The notes: generated by a model from the letters alone, not told the origin. 64,000 bases of DNA from Microbacterium luteolum (GCF_039533965.1 NZ_BAAAUN010000001.1:2020950-2084949), one strand, 5' to 3'. Numbered from the stretch's first letter, positions 25,354-34,411 are shown. Numbers and translations: made by a program.

Positions 25354-26648
25354 TTGACTCCCTTGATGCGGTAGACGAGAACGGCACCGGCGAGCGCGAC
25401 GAGCGCGCCGAAGAGGTACCAGGTGGTGTAGCCGCCGAGCGGCGTGGCCGCGCCCAGCGCGATGATTCCGGGGGCGATGGCCGGGGCGATCGACTGCGGC
25501 AGGGCGTTGGCGATGTTCAGCACGCCGAGGTCCTTCGCCACGTCGTCGGGGTTGGGCAGCACCTCGGTCGCGAGGGCGAGGTCGACCGAGAGGAAGGAAC
25601 CGGCGCCGAGGCCGATGATCGCCTGCGCCACGATGACGGTCGTGATGTCGGGGGCGACGGCGAGGATCACGAGGCCGACCACCATGATGAGACCCGCGAC
25701 GGCGACGAACGGGCGACGCTTGCCGATCTTGTCGGAGAGGAAGCCGCCCAGCGGCGAGGAGATCGCCATCGCGGCCATCGACGCGAGGTTCGCGGCGAGG
25801 ATGATGCCGACCGCCCCCTGCTCGTCGAGGCCGAACTTGGTCACGAGGTACAGCGGCAGGAAGGTGGCGATGCCGGCGTATCCGAACATGACGAAGAACT
25901 TGGTCAGCCAGGTCCAGCCGAAGTCGGGGTGCTTGCGCGGGTTGAACACGAACGAGCCGAAGAAGGTGCCGATCGTGAACCTCTCGGCGGGCTTCTGGGC
26001 GAGACGGCGGTCCTTGAGGAGCAGCACGAAGACGATCACGAGCACGAGGGCGATCGCGCCGGGCACGACGAAGCGCTCGAAGTCGCCGGGGAGGAAGTTC
26101 ACGAGGAAGCTGCCGGCGAGGATGCCGATGGGCGTGGTGATCCCGATGATGCCGGAGACCTTGCCGCGGCTCGAGACGGGCACCTGGTCGGGCAGCGTCG
26201 CGTTCGCCGCTGCGAGCACGGCGTTCATCGACGCCTGCACCAGGCACCAGGCGAGCAGGACGACGAGCACGGAGTCGGCCGCGCCGATCAGCGCGAAGCC
26301 GCCGAGGCCGACGATCGCGCCGCCGAGGATCCACGGGCGACGCATGCCCCACCGCGACGTCGTGCGGTCGGAGAGCCGGCCCACCAGTGGGTTCGCGATG
26401 AGGGCGAATGCCGCGCCGACGCCCATGACGAGACCGAGGCTGCCCTCGGTGTTGGTCGGGTCGATGTGTTGGATCTTGAACGCCATCGACACCATCACCG
26501 GGGTGAGCAGGGCGAGATAGACGCCGAAGTTCACGGCGGCGAGGCCCGGCGTGTACCCGCGGGGCGTCCGGGGCGGCGTCGTTCCCGGGGCCTTGAAGCC
26601 GGTCGTGCCGACCGCTGCCGCGGTCGCGGCGGATGACAGCTCTGTCAT
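25350..26648 (-). CDS. MFS transporter (sugar/oligosaccharide type)
   Basis: 432 residues with 12 predicted TM helices. The loop after helix 2 holds the MFS signature GRLSDRTTSRWGMRRPW, and its RWGMRRPW ending is typical of sugar-cation symporters related to the sucrose transporter branch; a matching GGFLSDKIGKRRP lies between helices 8 and 9. It is coupled to the GH3 gene, so it probably imports the glucoside that enzyme cleaves. ATG 26648 follows AAAGGA by 7 nt; an upstream in-frame start 8 codons earlier is less likely. Divergent from the double-TetR gene. Confidence 0.88.
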   Translation of the reverse strand: MTELSSAATAAAVGTTGFKAPGTTPPRTPRGYTPGLAAVNFGVYLALLTPVMVSMAFKIQHIDPTNTEGSLGLVMGVGAAFALIANPLVGRLSDRTTSRWGMRRPWILGGAIVGLGGFALIGAADSVLVVLLAWCLVQASMNAVLAAANATLPDQVPVSSRGKVSGIIGITTPIGILAGSFLVNFLPGDFERFVVPGAIALVLVIVFVLLLKDRRLAQKPAERFTIGTFFGSFVFNPRKHPDFGWTWLTKFFVMFGYAGIATFLPLYLVTKFGLDEQGAVGIILAANLASMAAMAISSPLGGFLSDKIGKRRPFVAVAGLIMVVGLVILAVAPDITTVIVAQAIIGLGAGSFLSVDLALATEVLPNPDDVAKDLGVLNIANALPQSIAPAIAPGIIALGAATPLGGYTTWYLFGALVALAGAVLVYRIKGVK

Positions 26649-26714
26649 GACAGTCCTTTCGATGCGCCGCACGTCTTCGGGCGAGGCGGCTCTGGGACGA
26701 CCTTACATCAATCT

Positions 26715-26750
26715 CGACCGATTGGTAAGTGAATGCCGACCGCCTGGTAA
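26715..26750. promoter_or_regulatory. Direct-repeat operator between MFS-GH3 operon and double TetR gene
   Basis: CGACCGATTGGTAA (26715-26728) and CGACCGCCTGGTAA (26737-26750) match at 12 of 14 positions and are spaced exactly 22 bp, about two helical turns. Each contains an ACCnnnnGGT half-palindrome. CAATC/GATTG arms also flank the first copy. On the plus strand the copies coincide with plausible -35 (TTGGTA) and -10 (GGTAAT) boxes of the TetR gene, so binding would give autorepression and control of the divergent MFS gene. Confidence 0.6.
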
Positions 26751-26782
26751 TGAGACAGGATAGGAGCAGGGAAGAGGATGCG

Positions 26783-28057
26783 ATGACGACGACGGTGCCC
26801 CAGGGCTCACGGCACGACCGCGCCGCCGCGACGCGCGGACGGATCGTGTCCGCCGCGCGCGAGCTCTTCGTCAGCCACGGCTATCGCTCCACCTCCCTGC
26901 GCGACATCGCCACGGCGGCATCGGTCAGCCATCCGGGCCTGCTCGGCCACTTCGCATCGAAGGACGCCCTGCTCGCCGAGGTGGTCGGCGAGTTCGAAGC
27001 GGAGAACGAGGCGGTCTTCAGCGCGGTGGCCGCGGCATCCGAACCCGGCGAGCTGATCTTCGCCCAGCTCGCCGAACGGAATGCGCGGACCGTGGGCTAT
27101 CTCGAGCTGTTCGCCGCGCTGACCGGGGAGGCATCGTCTCCGGGACACCCCGCGCACGAGCGGATGCGGGAGCGCTACGCGCAGTTGCGCAGCCTGAGCC
27201 GCGACGTGCTCGCAGACGCTCAGCACCTCGGCGCGATCGACTCCGAGCGTGACGTCGACGGCGAGATCACACGCCACACCGCCGGCTGGGACGGACTGCA
27301 GCTGCTCGCCCAGTACCTGCCGGGCGAGGTCGACGTGGTCGAGATGCTGGAAGAGCGCGAGGCGCTGTGGGCACTGCCCCACGGCTGGCGCGACCCCGAC
27401 GACGGCGAGCCCGCGACGGAGGCCTCGGGACCCCTGCCTCCTCCGTTCGGCGACGAGCCGGTCGGCGTCGAACCCGGGTACGCGGTCGGACGCCGACGTC
27501 GCGCGCAGATCGTCGCCGATGCCATGCGGCTGTTCTCGCGCGACGGCTATGGCGACACGAGCCTGCGCGACATCGCCGAGGCCGTCGGCGTCTCGAAGTC
27601 GACCCTGCTGCACCACTACCCCACCAAGGAGCTGCTGCTCAGCGCCGTGCTCGCCGAGCGCGACAGCGCCATCCGCGAGAGGGGCGTCGTGCGCGCGTCG
27701 GAGCGCGCCGGGGAGCTGCTCCGCGGCATCGCCGACGGCGCACGGGTGAACGCGCTCGAGGAGCCCGGTCTGATCCAGGTGTACGCGGTGCTCTCCTGCG
27801 AGGCCGTGCCGTCGTCGCATCCGGCGCACGAGTACTTCACGGACCGCTTCCGGAGTGCGATCGCGTACTTCACCGAGCTCTTCCGCCTCGCCCAGGTCGA
27901 CGGCGACCTGCCCGAGCACCGCGACCCCGCTCGCGAGGCCATCTGGCTCATCGCGATGTGGGACGGCCTGCAGTATCAGTGGCTCTACGACCGGGACGCC
28001 GTCGACGTCGCCGCGCACCTGCGTGCGCACATCGACGACGTGCTGCCGGTCAGCTGA
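26783..28057 (+). CDS. Double TetR-family transcriptional regulator (two complete TetR units fused)
   Basis: 424 residues, twice the usual TetR length. The first unit is about 1-205 with a helix-turn-helix at about 18-62 (TSLRDIATAASVSHPGLLGHF). A short Pro-rich linker follows. The second unit is about 232-424 with a second helix-turn-helix at about 240-285 (TSLRDIAEAVGVSKSTLLHHY). Each has its own ligand/dimer region. It probably represses the divergent MFS-GH3 operon; the duplicated DNA-binding domain fits the two direct repeats in between. ATG 26783 has GAGGA upstream; an earlier in-frame ATG at 26729 lies inside the operator and is rejected. Confidence 0.9.
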   Translation: MTTTVPQGSRHDRAAATRGRIVSAARELFVSHGYRSTSLRDIATAASVSHPGLLGHFASKDALLAEVVGEFEAENEAVFSAVAAASEPGELIFAQLAERNARTVGYLELFAALTGEASSPGHPAHERMRERYAQLRSLSRDVLADAQHLGAIDSERDVDGEITRHTAGWDGLQLLAQYLPGEVDVVEMLEEREALWALPHGWRDPDDGEPATEASGPLPPPFGDEPVGVEPGYAVGRRRRAQIVADAMRLFSRDGYGDTSLRDIAEAVGVSKSTLLHHYPTKELLLSAVLAERDSAIRERGVVRASERAGELLRGIADGARVNALEEPGLIQVYAVLSCEAVPSSHPAHEYFTDRFRSAIAYFTELFRLAQVDGDLPEHRDPAREAIWLIAMWDGLQYQWLYDRDAVDVAAHLRAHIDDVLPVS

Positions 28058-28066
28058 CCAGGCCGG

Positions 28067-30124
28067 TCAGGCCGCGGCGATGACCGCGAGCACGCCTTCG
28101 CCGTAGGCCTCGCGCTTCTTCGCGCCGATGCCGGTGATGCCGTCGAGATCGCCGAGGGATGCCGGGCGATGCTCGGCCAGAGCCCGCAGGGTCGCGTCGC
28201 CGAACACGATGTACGCCGGAACACCCTGCTCGCGGGCGGTCTCGGCGCGCCAGGCGCGCAGCGCCTCGAACAGCCCGCGGTCCCCGGCATCCAGGGCGTC
28301 GGCCGCACTGGCCTTGCGAGCACGGGTCGACGAGGCCGGGCGCCCGATCGTGTCCTTGCGCAGCGGCACGGGCGTCTCGCCGCGCAGCACGGCGGCCGCG
28401 GCCTCACCGGGAGCGAGGGTGCCGTAGTCGCCCTGGGCGACGAGGATGCCGCGGGCGAGGAGTTGCCGCACGACGCTGCGCCAGTCCTGGTCGGAGAGAT
28501 CGGCACCGATGCCGTAGGTCGCGAGCTTGTCATGACCCTGCTGACGGATGCGCTCGGTCGAGGCGCCGCGGAGGATGTCGACGAGGTGCCCGGCGCCGAA
28601 CGACTGGTTGCGCTCGCGCTTCAAACGCACGATCGTCGAGAGCAGCTTCTGCGCGGGGACGAGGCCGTCGAACGTCTCGGTGTCGTCGAGACAGGTGTCG
28701 CAGTTGCCGCACGGCTGCGAATCCTGACCGAAGTATCCGAGCAGGTTCTGCCGACGGCACTCGACCGTCTCGCACAGGGCGAGCATCGCATCGAGGTGCT
28801 GCCCGAGCCGCATCTTGAACGTGCGGTCGCCCGGGCTCTGGTCGATCATGCGGCGCTGCTGCACGACGTCGCCGAGGCCGTACGCCATCCAGGCGACCGA
28901 GGGCTCGCCGTCGCGACCCGCGCGACCCGTCTCCTGGTAGTACCCCTCGACGGACTTCGGCAGGTCGATGTGCGCGACGAAACGCACGTCGGGCTTGTCG
29001 ATGCCCATGCCGAACGCGATGGTGGCGACCATGACCACGCCGTCTTCGCGCAGGAAGCGCGACTGGTTCGCCGCCCGCACCTCGGCCGGGAGTCCCGCGT
29101 GATACGGCAGGGCGTCGAGACCCTGTGCCGCGAGGTAGGTGGCCGTCTGCTCGACCGACTTGCGGCTGAGCGCGTAGACGATGCCGGCCGGCTGGGCGCC
29201 GTCGTCGGTCGCCGGGGTCTGCGATTTGATGAAAGAGACGAGCTGCTTACGCGGGTCGACCTTCGGCACGATCCGGTACTGGATGTTCGGCCGGTCGAAG
29301 CTGGCGACGAAGTGCTTCGCGGTGTCGAGCCGCAGCCGGTCGGTGAGCTCCTTGTGGGTCGCCGCGGTCGCCGTCGCGGTGAGCGCCATGCGGGGCACAC
29401 CGGGGAACCGCTCGCCGAGGTCGCCCAGCGCGAGGTAGTCGGGACGGAAGTCGTGCCCCCACTGCGACACGCAGTGCGCCTCGTCGATCGCGATGACGCT
29501 GAGCGTGCCGCGCTGCAACAGCGCTGTGGTCTGCGCGCTCGAGAGGCGCTCGGGGGCGACATAGATCAGGTCGAGCTCACCGGCGACGTAGGCGCGCTCG
29601 ACCTCTCGGCGCTCGTCGATCGCCTGTGTCGAGTTCAGATACGCGGCCTTGACGCCGTTCGCGCGCAGCGCGTCGACCTGGTCGTGCATGAGCGCGATGA
29701 GCGGACTGATCACGAGACCGGTCCCCTCGCGCACGAGCGCCGGCACCTGGTACGTGATGCTCTTGCCGCCGCCGGTGGGCATCAGCACGACCGCGTCGCC
29801 CCCGGCGATCACCTGGTCGACGATGGCGGCCTGGTCGCCGCGGAACTCGTCGTAGCCGAAGACCGTGTGCAGCGCCTCGGCTGCAGTGGCGTAGCGGCTC
29901 GGCGTGGCCTTGCGGACCTCGCGCCCTTCGACAGGCTCAGGGACCCACGATCTCGGTGCGACCTTGGTGACCGGCCCGGGACCCCAGTCGAGCGGCGGTT
30001 CGAACCCCGCTCCCTGCGGTTCCCAGTCCATCGGCTCGGGCGGAGCAGACGACTCCCAGCCGTCGTCGTAGGGCTCGTCGGCGTACGGCAGATCCGCGTA
30101 CGGGTCACGGGGAGTCTGCGGCAT
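28067..30124 (-). CDS. recQ: ATP-dependent DNA helicase RecQ
   Basis: 685 residues. Walker A TGGGKS at 117-122, DEAH box (IDEAHCVSQWGHDFRPDY), helicase C domain, a zinc-binding cysteine cluster (CRRQNLLGYFGQ, CGNCDTC) and a C-terminal HRDC domain (LRALAEHRPASLGDLDGITGIG) are all present. It unwinds DNA in recombination and repair. About 75 acidic/Pro-rich residues precede the helicase core; within them WVPEPVEG (60-67) is encoded by a short palindromic repeat. ATG 30124 has GGAGG only 1 nt away, unsuitable as a ribosome-binding site; a -10 TACGCT 6 nt upstream suggests a leaderless message. Convergent with the double-TetR gene (9 nt gap). Confidence 0.95.
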   Translation of the reverse strand: MPQTPRDPYADLPYADEPYDDGWESSAPPEPMDWEPQGAGFEPPLDWGPGPVTKVAPRSWVPEPVEGREVRKATPSRYATAAEALHTVFGYDEFRGDQAAIVDQVIAGGDAVVLMPTGGGKSITYQVPALVREGTGLVISPLIALMHDQVDALRANGVKAAYLNSTQAIDERREVERAYVAGELDLIYVAPERLSSAQTTALLQRGTLSVIAIDEAHCVSQWGHDFRPDYLALGDLGERFPGVPRMALTATATAATHKELTDRLRLDTAKHFVASFDRPNIQYRIVPKVDPRKQLVSFIKSQTPATDDGAQPAGIVYALSRKSVEQTATYLAAQGLDALPYHAGLPAEVRAANQSRFLREDGVVMVATIAFGMGIDKPDVRFVAHIDLPKSVEGYYQETGRAGRDGEPSVAWMAYGLGDVVQQRRMIDQSPGDRTFKMRLGQHLDAMLALCETVECRRQNLLGYFGQDSQPCGNCDTCLDDTETFDGLVPAQKLLSTIVRLKRERNQSFGAGHLVDILRGASTERIRQQGHDKLATYGIGADLSDQDWRSVVRQLLARGILVAQGDYGTLAPGEAAAAVLRGETPVPLRKDTIGRPASSTRARKASAADALDAGDRGLFEALRAWRAETAREQGVPAYIVFGDATLRALAEHRPASLGDLDGITGIGAKKREAYGEGVLAVIAAA
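29924..29947. repeat. Palindromic interspersed repeat inside recQ
   Basis: A 24-bp unit with arms CCCTTCGACAGG and CTCAGGG then ACCCA. From memory this motif (reverse: CCCTGAGCCTGTCGAAGGG) recurs between genes in many high-GC actinobacterial genomes. Here it is in frame and adds the peptide WVPEPVEG to the disordered N-terminus of RecQ. It is the only copy I noticed in the window. Confidence 0.55.
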
Positions 30125-30136
30125 CCCTCCAGCGTA
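30125..30136 (-). promoter_or_regulatory. Leaderless promoter of recQ
   Basis: -10 TACGCT (30131-30136, minus strand) lies 6 nt before the ATG at 30124. The GGAGGG in between is too close to act as a Shine-Dalgarno sequence. Confidence 0.5.
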
Positions 30137-30213
30137 ACGATCCCCGCCGACCTCGGCGGCGCCCGTCCACAGATACGGGCGTAGGTTGGATGCAGACGCA
30201 TGAAGGAGCACCC

Positions 30214-30525
30214 ATGACCGACATCACCGTCACCCGCAACGACGAGGAATCGCGCTACGAGATCCGCTCGGGCGACGTGCTCGCCGGTTTCGCCGCGTTC
30301 GATCTGCGTCCCGGTTCCATCCGCTTCCTCCATACCGAGATCGACGACGAGTTCCAGGGTCAGGGTCTCGCGGGGAAGCTCGCTTCAGCGGCGCTGACGG
30401 ATGCCGCGGGTCGCGGCGAGGCGATCGTGCCGCTGTGCCCCTACATCGCGAAGTACCTCGAGACGCATGAGATCGAGGGCGCCGAGATCCGCTGGCCGCG
30501 CCCCCGAACGGCCGATTCCGAATGA
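30214..30525 (+). CDS. GNAT-like N-acetyltransferase (YjdJ/Gtn10 type)
   Basis: 103 residues, the short single-domain GNAT-like form. The acetyl-CoA-binding region is FQGQGLAGKLASAAL, followed by IVPLCPYIAKYL, the signature of the YjdJ-type family. The natural substrate is unknown. ATG 30214 has AAGGAG 7 nt upstream; a promoter -10 (TAGGTT, 30182-30187) would give a leader of about 20 nt. It overlaps the pirin gene by ATGA, so the two are co-translated. Confidence 0.9.
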   Translation: MTDITVTRNDEESRYEIRSGDVLAGFAAFDLRPGSIRFLHTEIDDEFQGQGLAGKLASAALTDAAGRGEAIVPLCPYIAKYLETHEIEGAEIRWPRPRTADSE

Positions 30526-31439
30526 TCGGGCAGCGCCGCATCGTCCTGGAGCCCCGCGAGGTTCCGCTCGGCGGGGTGCGCGGCATGAATGTCCTGCGTG
30601 CACTTCCGCATCGCAACCTGCCGACGATCGGCGCCTGGTGCTTCCTCGACCGGTTCGGCCCTGCCGACACGAAGATGCGCGTCGAGCCGCACCCGCACAT
30701 CGGTCTGCAGACCGTGACCTGGCCGCTCGTCGGCGAGATCCGGCACCGCGACTCCCTCGGCAGCGACGCCGACCTGCGCCGCGGCCAGCTGAACCTGATG
30801 ACCGCTGGCAACGGCATCTCACACTCGGAGTACTCGATCGGCGAGAGCCCGATCCCCCTCGACGCGCTGCAGCTCTGGGTCGTGCTGCCGGACTCCGCCC
30901 GCCACGGCGCGGGAGGATTCGAGCGGCACACGGAGCTGCCGACGGTGGCCCTGACGGCGGATGCCGGGGCCGATGCCACGGCGACGGTCGTGCTCGGCGA
31001 GTTCGCGGGTGTCTCATCGCCGGCGACGGTGCACACCCCGATCGTCGGCGCCGAGATCGTGCTCGCGCCGGGCTCCCGCGTGCGGCTGCCGATGGCGTCG
31101 GCCTGGGAGCATGCGCTCATGCTCGTCGAGGGCGATGCCGTCGTGTCCGAGCATCCGCTGGAGCGCAACGAGCTGCTGTACCTGGGCGATTCCCGCGATC
31201 ACGTCGAAGTCTCGTCGACCGAGGGCGCCCTCCTGTTCCTGCTCGGCGGCGAGCCGTTCGAGGACGAGATCGTGATGTGGTGGAACTTCGCCGGCCGCTC
31301 GCACGAAGAGATCGTCGCGGCGCGGGAGGACTGGGAGGCGGCATCCGCTCGTTTCGGGACCGTCGACGGGCACGACGTGCGCATCCCCGCTCCGCCTCTG
31401 CCCGACGTGCGGCTGATGCCGCGAGGCCGGAAGATCTGA
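30522..31439 (+). CDS. Pirin-family cupin protein
   Basis: 305 residues. Metal ligands typical of pirins are at His57 and His59 (EPHPHIGLQTVT) and His101 and Glu103 (GNGISHSEYS), nearly the numbering of human pirin. A C-terminal pirin domain follows (GGEPFEDEIVMWWNFAGRS). Bacterial pirins have been linked to quercetinase activity, redox sensing or regulation of central metabolism; the role here is not determined. It overlaps the acetyltransferase gene by 4 nt and precedes the DUF6226 gene by 5 nt. Confidence 0.94.
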   Translation: MIGQRRIVLEPREVPLGGVRGMNVLRALPHRNLPTIGAWCFLDRFGPADTKMRVEPHPHIGLQTVTWPLVGEIRHRDSLGSDADLRRGQLNLMTAGNGISHSEYSIGESPIPLDALQLWVVLPDSARHGAGGFERHTELPTVALTADAGADATATVVLGEFAGVSSPATVHTPIVGAEIVLAPGSRVRLPMASAWEHALMLVEGDAVVSEHPLERNELLYLGDSRDHVEVSSTEGALLFLLGGEPFEDEIVMWWNFAGRSHEEIVAAREDWEAASARFGTVDGHDVRIPAPPLPDVRLMPRGRKI

Positions 31440-31444
31440 ACCCG

Positions 31445-32566
31445 ATGGCGACGTCGGACGTCTTCCCCGGCGCACTGGCGCGGATGCCGGATGCCAAGGA
31501 ATCCGGCCTGATGATCTGGTCGAGCGCCGACCCCGCGCCTCCTCCGCGATTCGTGGAGGGCTTCGAGCGCTTCGAGACGTTCGCCCGCGACGCCGGCGCG
31601 GACCCTGCCGTCCTCGCCGCCGATCTCGCCGCGCTGTGGGATTTCGTGGCCGCACACCCCGCCCTCCTCGTTTCCGCCGACACCGCGGATGCGGCGACGC
31701 GGTTCCTGGGGAACGCGATCGCCGTCGCGCATCCGGCGGCGACGTGGCGAATGATGAGCGAACCCGAGGTGGGCACCTCGACGAGGTCGGTGACGGTGGT
31801 CGGCCTGCTGCGGACGATCGTGGAGCGCCCGGATCAGCGTGAGCCGTTCCTGGAGATGATCGCCTCGTGGCCGCAGGCCGACCGCGACGACCAGGAGCTC
31901 TCAGCCCTCGCGCAGGAAGACGCTGACGTCGAGCTCGTCGTCCCACCGGAGCCCTTCGCGCGTCCGGCGCTCGCGCTCCCGGAGTTCGTCGACGACGACG
32001 GCCGGGTCATCGGCTACGGATCCCGTTGGGCCGGCGGCTCCCCGCCGGACGACGCCTACTCGCGGGTCTCGCACCCCGAGCGCTTTGCCCCGGTGCTGAC
32101 GGTCGTCGAAGCTCTGGTCGACTACCTCGAGACCTGGTACGTCGTCGACGTCGACCGCCGAGCCGGCGAATCGGATGCGCGCGTCATGCACCTGCGGCCG
32201 ACGACGGGCGCGGCGATCACGATCACCGCGACCGCCGAGTCCGTGAGCATAGAGGCCGGAGCGCTGTTCCGTGACCTCGCCCCCGGCTGCACCTGCGACG
32301 CCTGCGACGAGACCGCGGAGACCGTGGCCGACCAGCTGGAGGAGACCCTGCTCGCGATCGCCGCCGGAGGACTACGGGAAGTGTTCCCCGTCGGGCGGCA
32401 GCGCTCGCTGCACACCCGGATCCTCACCGCCGACGGCGGGCGGTCGAGCAGCGGCGATCCCGGCCCGTCGATCTCGCCGGAGCGGCTGGACCGCGCCGCC
32501 GAGATCCTCGGGCGTCTCGCCGACGGCTGGTGGCCCGCCTGGTCGCTGCGCGACGCCCGGCCCTGA
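31445..32566 (+). CDS. Two-part protein with C-terminal DUF6226-like domain
   Basis: 373 residues, soluble. Residues 1-170 are an all-helical region I do not recognise. From about 178 (FVDDDGRVIGYGSRW) to 340 the sequence resembles DUF6226 of Microbacteriaceae: PPDDAYSRVSHPERFAPV, and a cysteine cluster CTCDACDET near 279-287 that could bind metal. Function unknown. ATG 31445 is 5 nt after the pirin stop; the open frame extends much further upstream only as a shadow of the pirin gene. The last gene of the acetyltransferase-pirin operon and convergent with the symporter gene (16 nt gap). Confidence 0.75.
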   Translation: MATSDVFPGALARMPDAKESGLMIWSSADPAPPPRFVEGFERFETFARDAGADPAVLAADLAALWDFVAAHPALLVSADTADAATRFLGNAIAVAHPAATWRMMSEPEVGTSTRSVTVVGLLRTIVERPDQREPFLEMIASWPQADRDDQELSALAQEDADVELVVPPEPFARPALALPEFVDDDGRVIGYGSRWAGGSPPDDAYSRVSHPERFAPVLTVVEALVDYLETWYVVDVDRRAGESDARVMHLRPTTGAAITITATAESVSIEAGALFRDLAPGCTCDACDETAETVADQLEETLLAIAAGGLREVFPVGRQRSLHTRILTADGGRSSSGDPGPSISPERLDRAAEILGRLADGWWPAWSLRDARP

Positions 32567-32582
32567 GAATCGCCCGCCCGCT

Positions 32583-34040
32583 TCAGCCGCGCTCGGGCGT
32601 GTGCACCCGCGCGAGGAAGCGCTCGGTGCGCGGGGAGGGTCCGCGGGGATCGAGGAGCGACATCACGACCGTGACCGCCGCCGCGAGGGGGATGGTCCAC
32701 GCGGCCGGCTGCGCCAGGTACGGCGCGGCGACGCCGACTCCCCCGATCACGGCGTGCACGAGCAGCGCGAGGCCGGCCGCGAGGCCGCCCGACAGCATCC
32801 CCGCCACCGCTCCTCGCGCCGTGAGTCCCCGCCGCCACACGCCGAGCAGCACGACCGGCGACAGCGTCGAGGCCGCCACGACGAACACCACACCCACGCT
32901 CGAGCCGAGACCCGCGGGCGCAGTGAGCAGCGCGACGGCGAGCGGGACCAGGGCGCACAGCACCGCCGACAACCGGAACGATCGCACCGAGCCGGAGAAC
33001 ACGTCCTGGCTGATCACGCCGGCGAGCGAGACGACGAGCCCGGCCGAGGTCGCCAGGAACGCGGCGAAGGCACCGGCCACGATGAGCGCGGTGAGCAGCT
33101 CGCCGAAGACACCGGGGAAGACGCGCGAGGGCAGCAGGAGCACGACCGTGTCGGCGATGCCGGGCACGGCCAGGTCGGGCGCCGCGATGCGCGCCAGCAG
33201 CCCCATGGTGCTCGACACCGCGTAGAACGCGCTCACCATCACGATCACGATCACGGTCGTGCGGCGCGCCGAGACCCCGGTCGGACTCGTGTAGAACCGC
33301 ACGAGCACGTGCGGGAGACCCATGGTCCCGAGCAGCAGGGCGAGCAGGAGGGATGCCGTCTCGTAGGCATCGAACCCGGAGGGCCCTGCCTCGGCAGGGA
33401 AGACGAGCGCCGGATCGAAATCGTGAGGTCCGCCGCTCAGCGCGAAGGCGATGCAGACCACCGGGACGAGGAGCGCCGTGAGCTTGAGCCAGTACTGGAA
33501 CGCCTGCACGTAGGTGATCGCGCGCATGCCGCCGGCGGCCACGGCGGCGGCCACGAGCACCGCGACAGTGACGGCGCCCACCCACTCCGGCACGCCGGCG
33601 ACGACGAGCAGGGTGATCCCCGCACCGTGCAGCTGCGGCACGATGTAGAGCCAGCCGATGATGAGCACCGCGATGCTGGTGACCCGCCGCGCGGCGCCCG
33701 ACTCCAGCCGCGCCTCGATGAAGTCCGGGATCGTGTACGCGCCGCTGCGCCGGAGCGGGGCCGCGACGAACGCGAGCACGAGCAGATACCCGGCCGCGTA
33801 GCCGATCGGGAACCAGAACCCCCGGGCGCCGTCGAGCAGCACGAGCCCCGACAGCCCGAGGAACGTGCCCGCCGAGAGGTACTCCCCGCTGATGGCCGAG
33901 GCGTTCCACACCGGCCGCACCGTGCGAGAGGCGACGAAGAAGTCGCCGGTCGTACGCGAGATCCGCAGCCCGTACACGCCGATGAGCAGCGTCGCGACGA
34001 CGACAAGCGCGACGCCGACCAGGTCGAGGACGGCGTTCAC
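32583..34040 (-). CDS. Sodium:solute symporter (SSS family, ActP/MctP-like monocarboxylate transporter)
   Basis: 485 residues with about 13 TM helices. SSS features: TTGDFFVASRTVRPVWNASAISGEYLSAGTFLG (position about 28-60), FWFPIGYAAGYLL and AYTIPDFIEARLES. It most resembles cation/acetate symporters. The operon partner just before it is a small membrane protein like the DUF485 partner of ActP, supporting acetate/pyruvate-type uptake (inference). The start is GTG 34040, overlapping the upstream stop as GTGA. Last gene of the operon. Confidence 0.9.
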   Translation of the reverse strand: MNAVLDLVGVALVVVATLLIGVYGLRISRTTGDFFVASRTVRPVWNASAISGEYLSAGTFLGLSGLVLLDGARGFWFPIGYAAGYLLVLAFVAAPLRRSGAYTIPDFIEARLESGAARRVTSIAVLIIGWLYIVPQLHGAGITLLVVAGVPEWVGAVTVAVLVAAAVAAGGMRAITYVQAFQYWLKLTALLVPVVCIAFALSGGPHDFDPALVFPAEAGPSGFDAYETASLLLALLLGTMGLPHVLVRFYTSPTGVSARRTTVIVIVMVSAFYAVSSTMGLLARIAAPDLAVPGIADTVVLLLPSRVFPGVFGELLTALIVAGAFAAFLATSAGLVVSLAGVISQDVFSGSVRSFRLSAVLCALVPLAVALLTAPAGLGSSVGVVFVVAASTLSPVVLLGVWRRGLTARGAVAGMLSGGLAAGLALLVHAVIGGVGVAAPYLAQPAAWTIPLAAAVTVVMSLLDPRGPSPRTERFLARVHTPERG

Positions 34041-34411
34041 TCGCGGTCCCGCAGCGCGCGGTAGCGCCGCTCGTTGCGGGCCGCGGTGCGCACGTAGAGC
34101 ACCGCGAACACGAGGATGATCGGGTAGAACGCGTAGGCCTGCAGCAGCCACGACAGCGGCAGCCCCCATACCAGCACCCTGCCGATCTCGGGGATCAGGG
34201 CGATCGTCAGCGTCAGGGCGACGACGACGAGCACGAAGCCGGCGACGGTACCGAGCGCCAGGCGGAGCTGGCTCCGCATGAGGGCCCGCGCGTAGACGGC
34301 ATCCGCCTCGTCCACCGGCGAACCCGGCAGCGCGATGCCGCGGGTCGACGGGGACGGTCGCCGCACGGGGAGGTCGGCCGTCACCCGCACGCGCTTCGGG
34401 GTCACGCTCAC
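34037..34411 (-). CDS. Small two-TM membrane protein, partner of the symporter (DUF485-like position)
   Basis: 124 residues. About 45 polar N-terminal residues precede two TM helices at roughly 53-75 and 90-113, and a basic C-terminus (RTAARNERRYRAL). The placement directly before an SSS transporter and the two-helix form match YjcH/DUF485 proteins co-encoded with ActP, though the family call is by context. The start GTG 34411 overlaps the response-regulator stop (GTGA); the end overlaps the symporter start. Confidence 0.75.
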   Translation of the reverse strand: MSVTPKRVRVTADLPVRRPSPSTRGIALPGSPVDEADAVYARALMRSQLRLALGTVAGFVLVVVALTLTIALIPEIGRVLVWGLPLSWLLQAYAFYPIILVFAVLYVRTAARNERRYRALRDRE

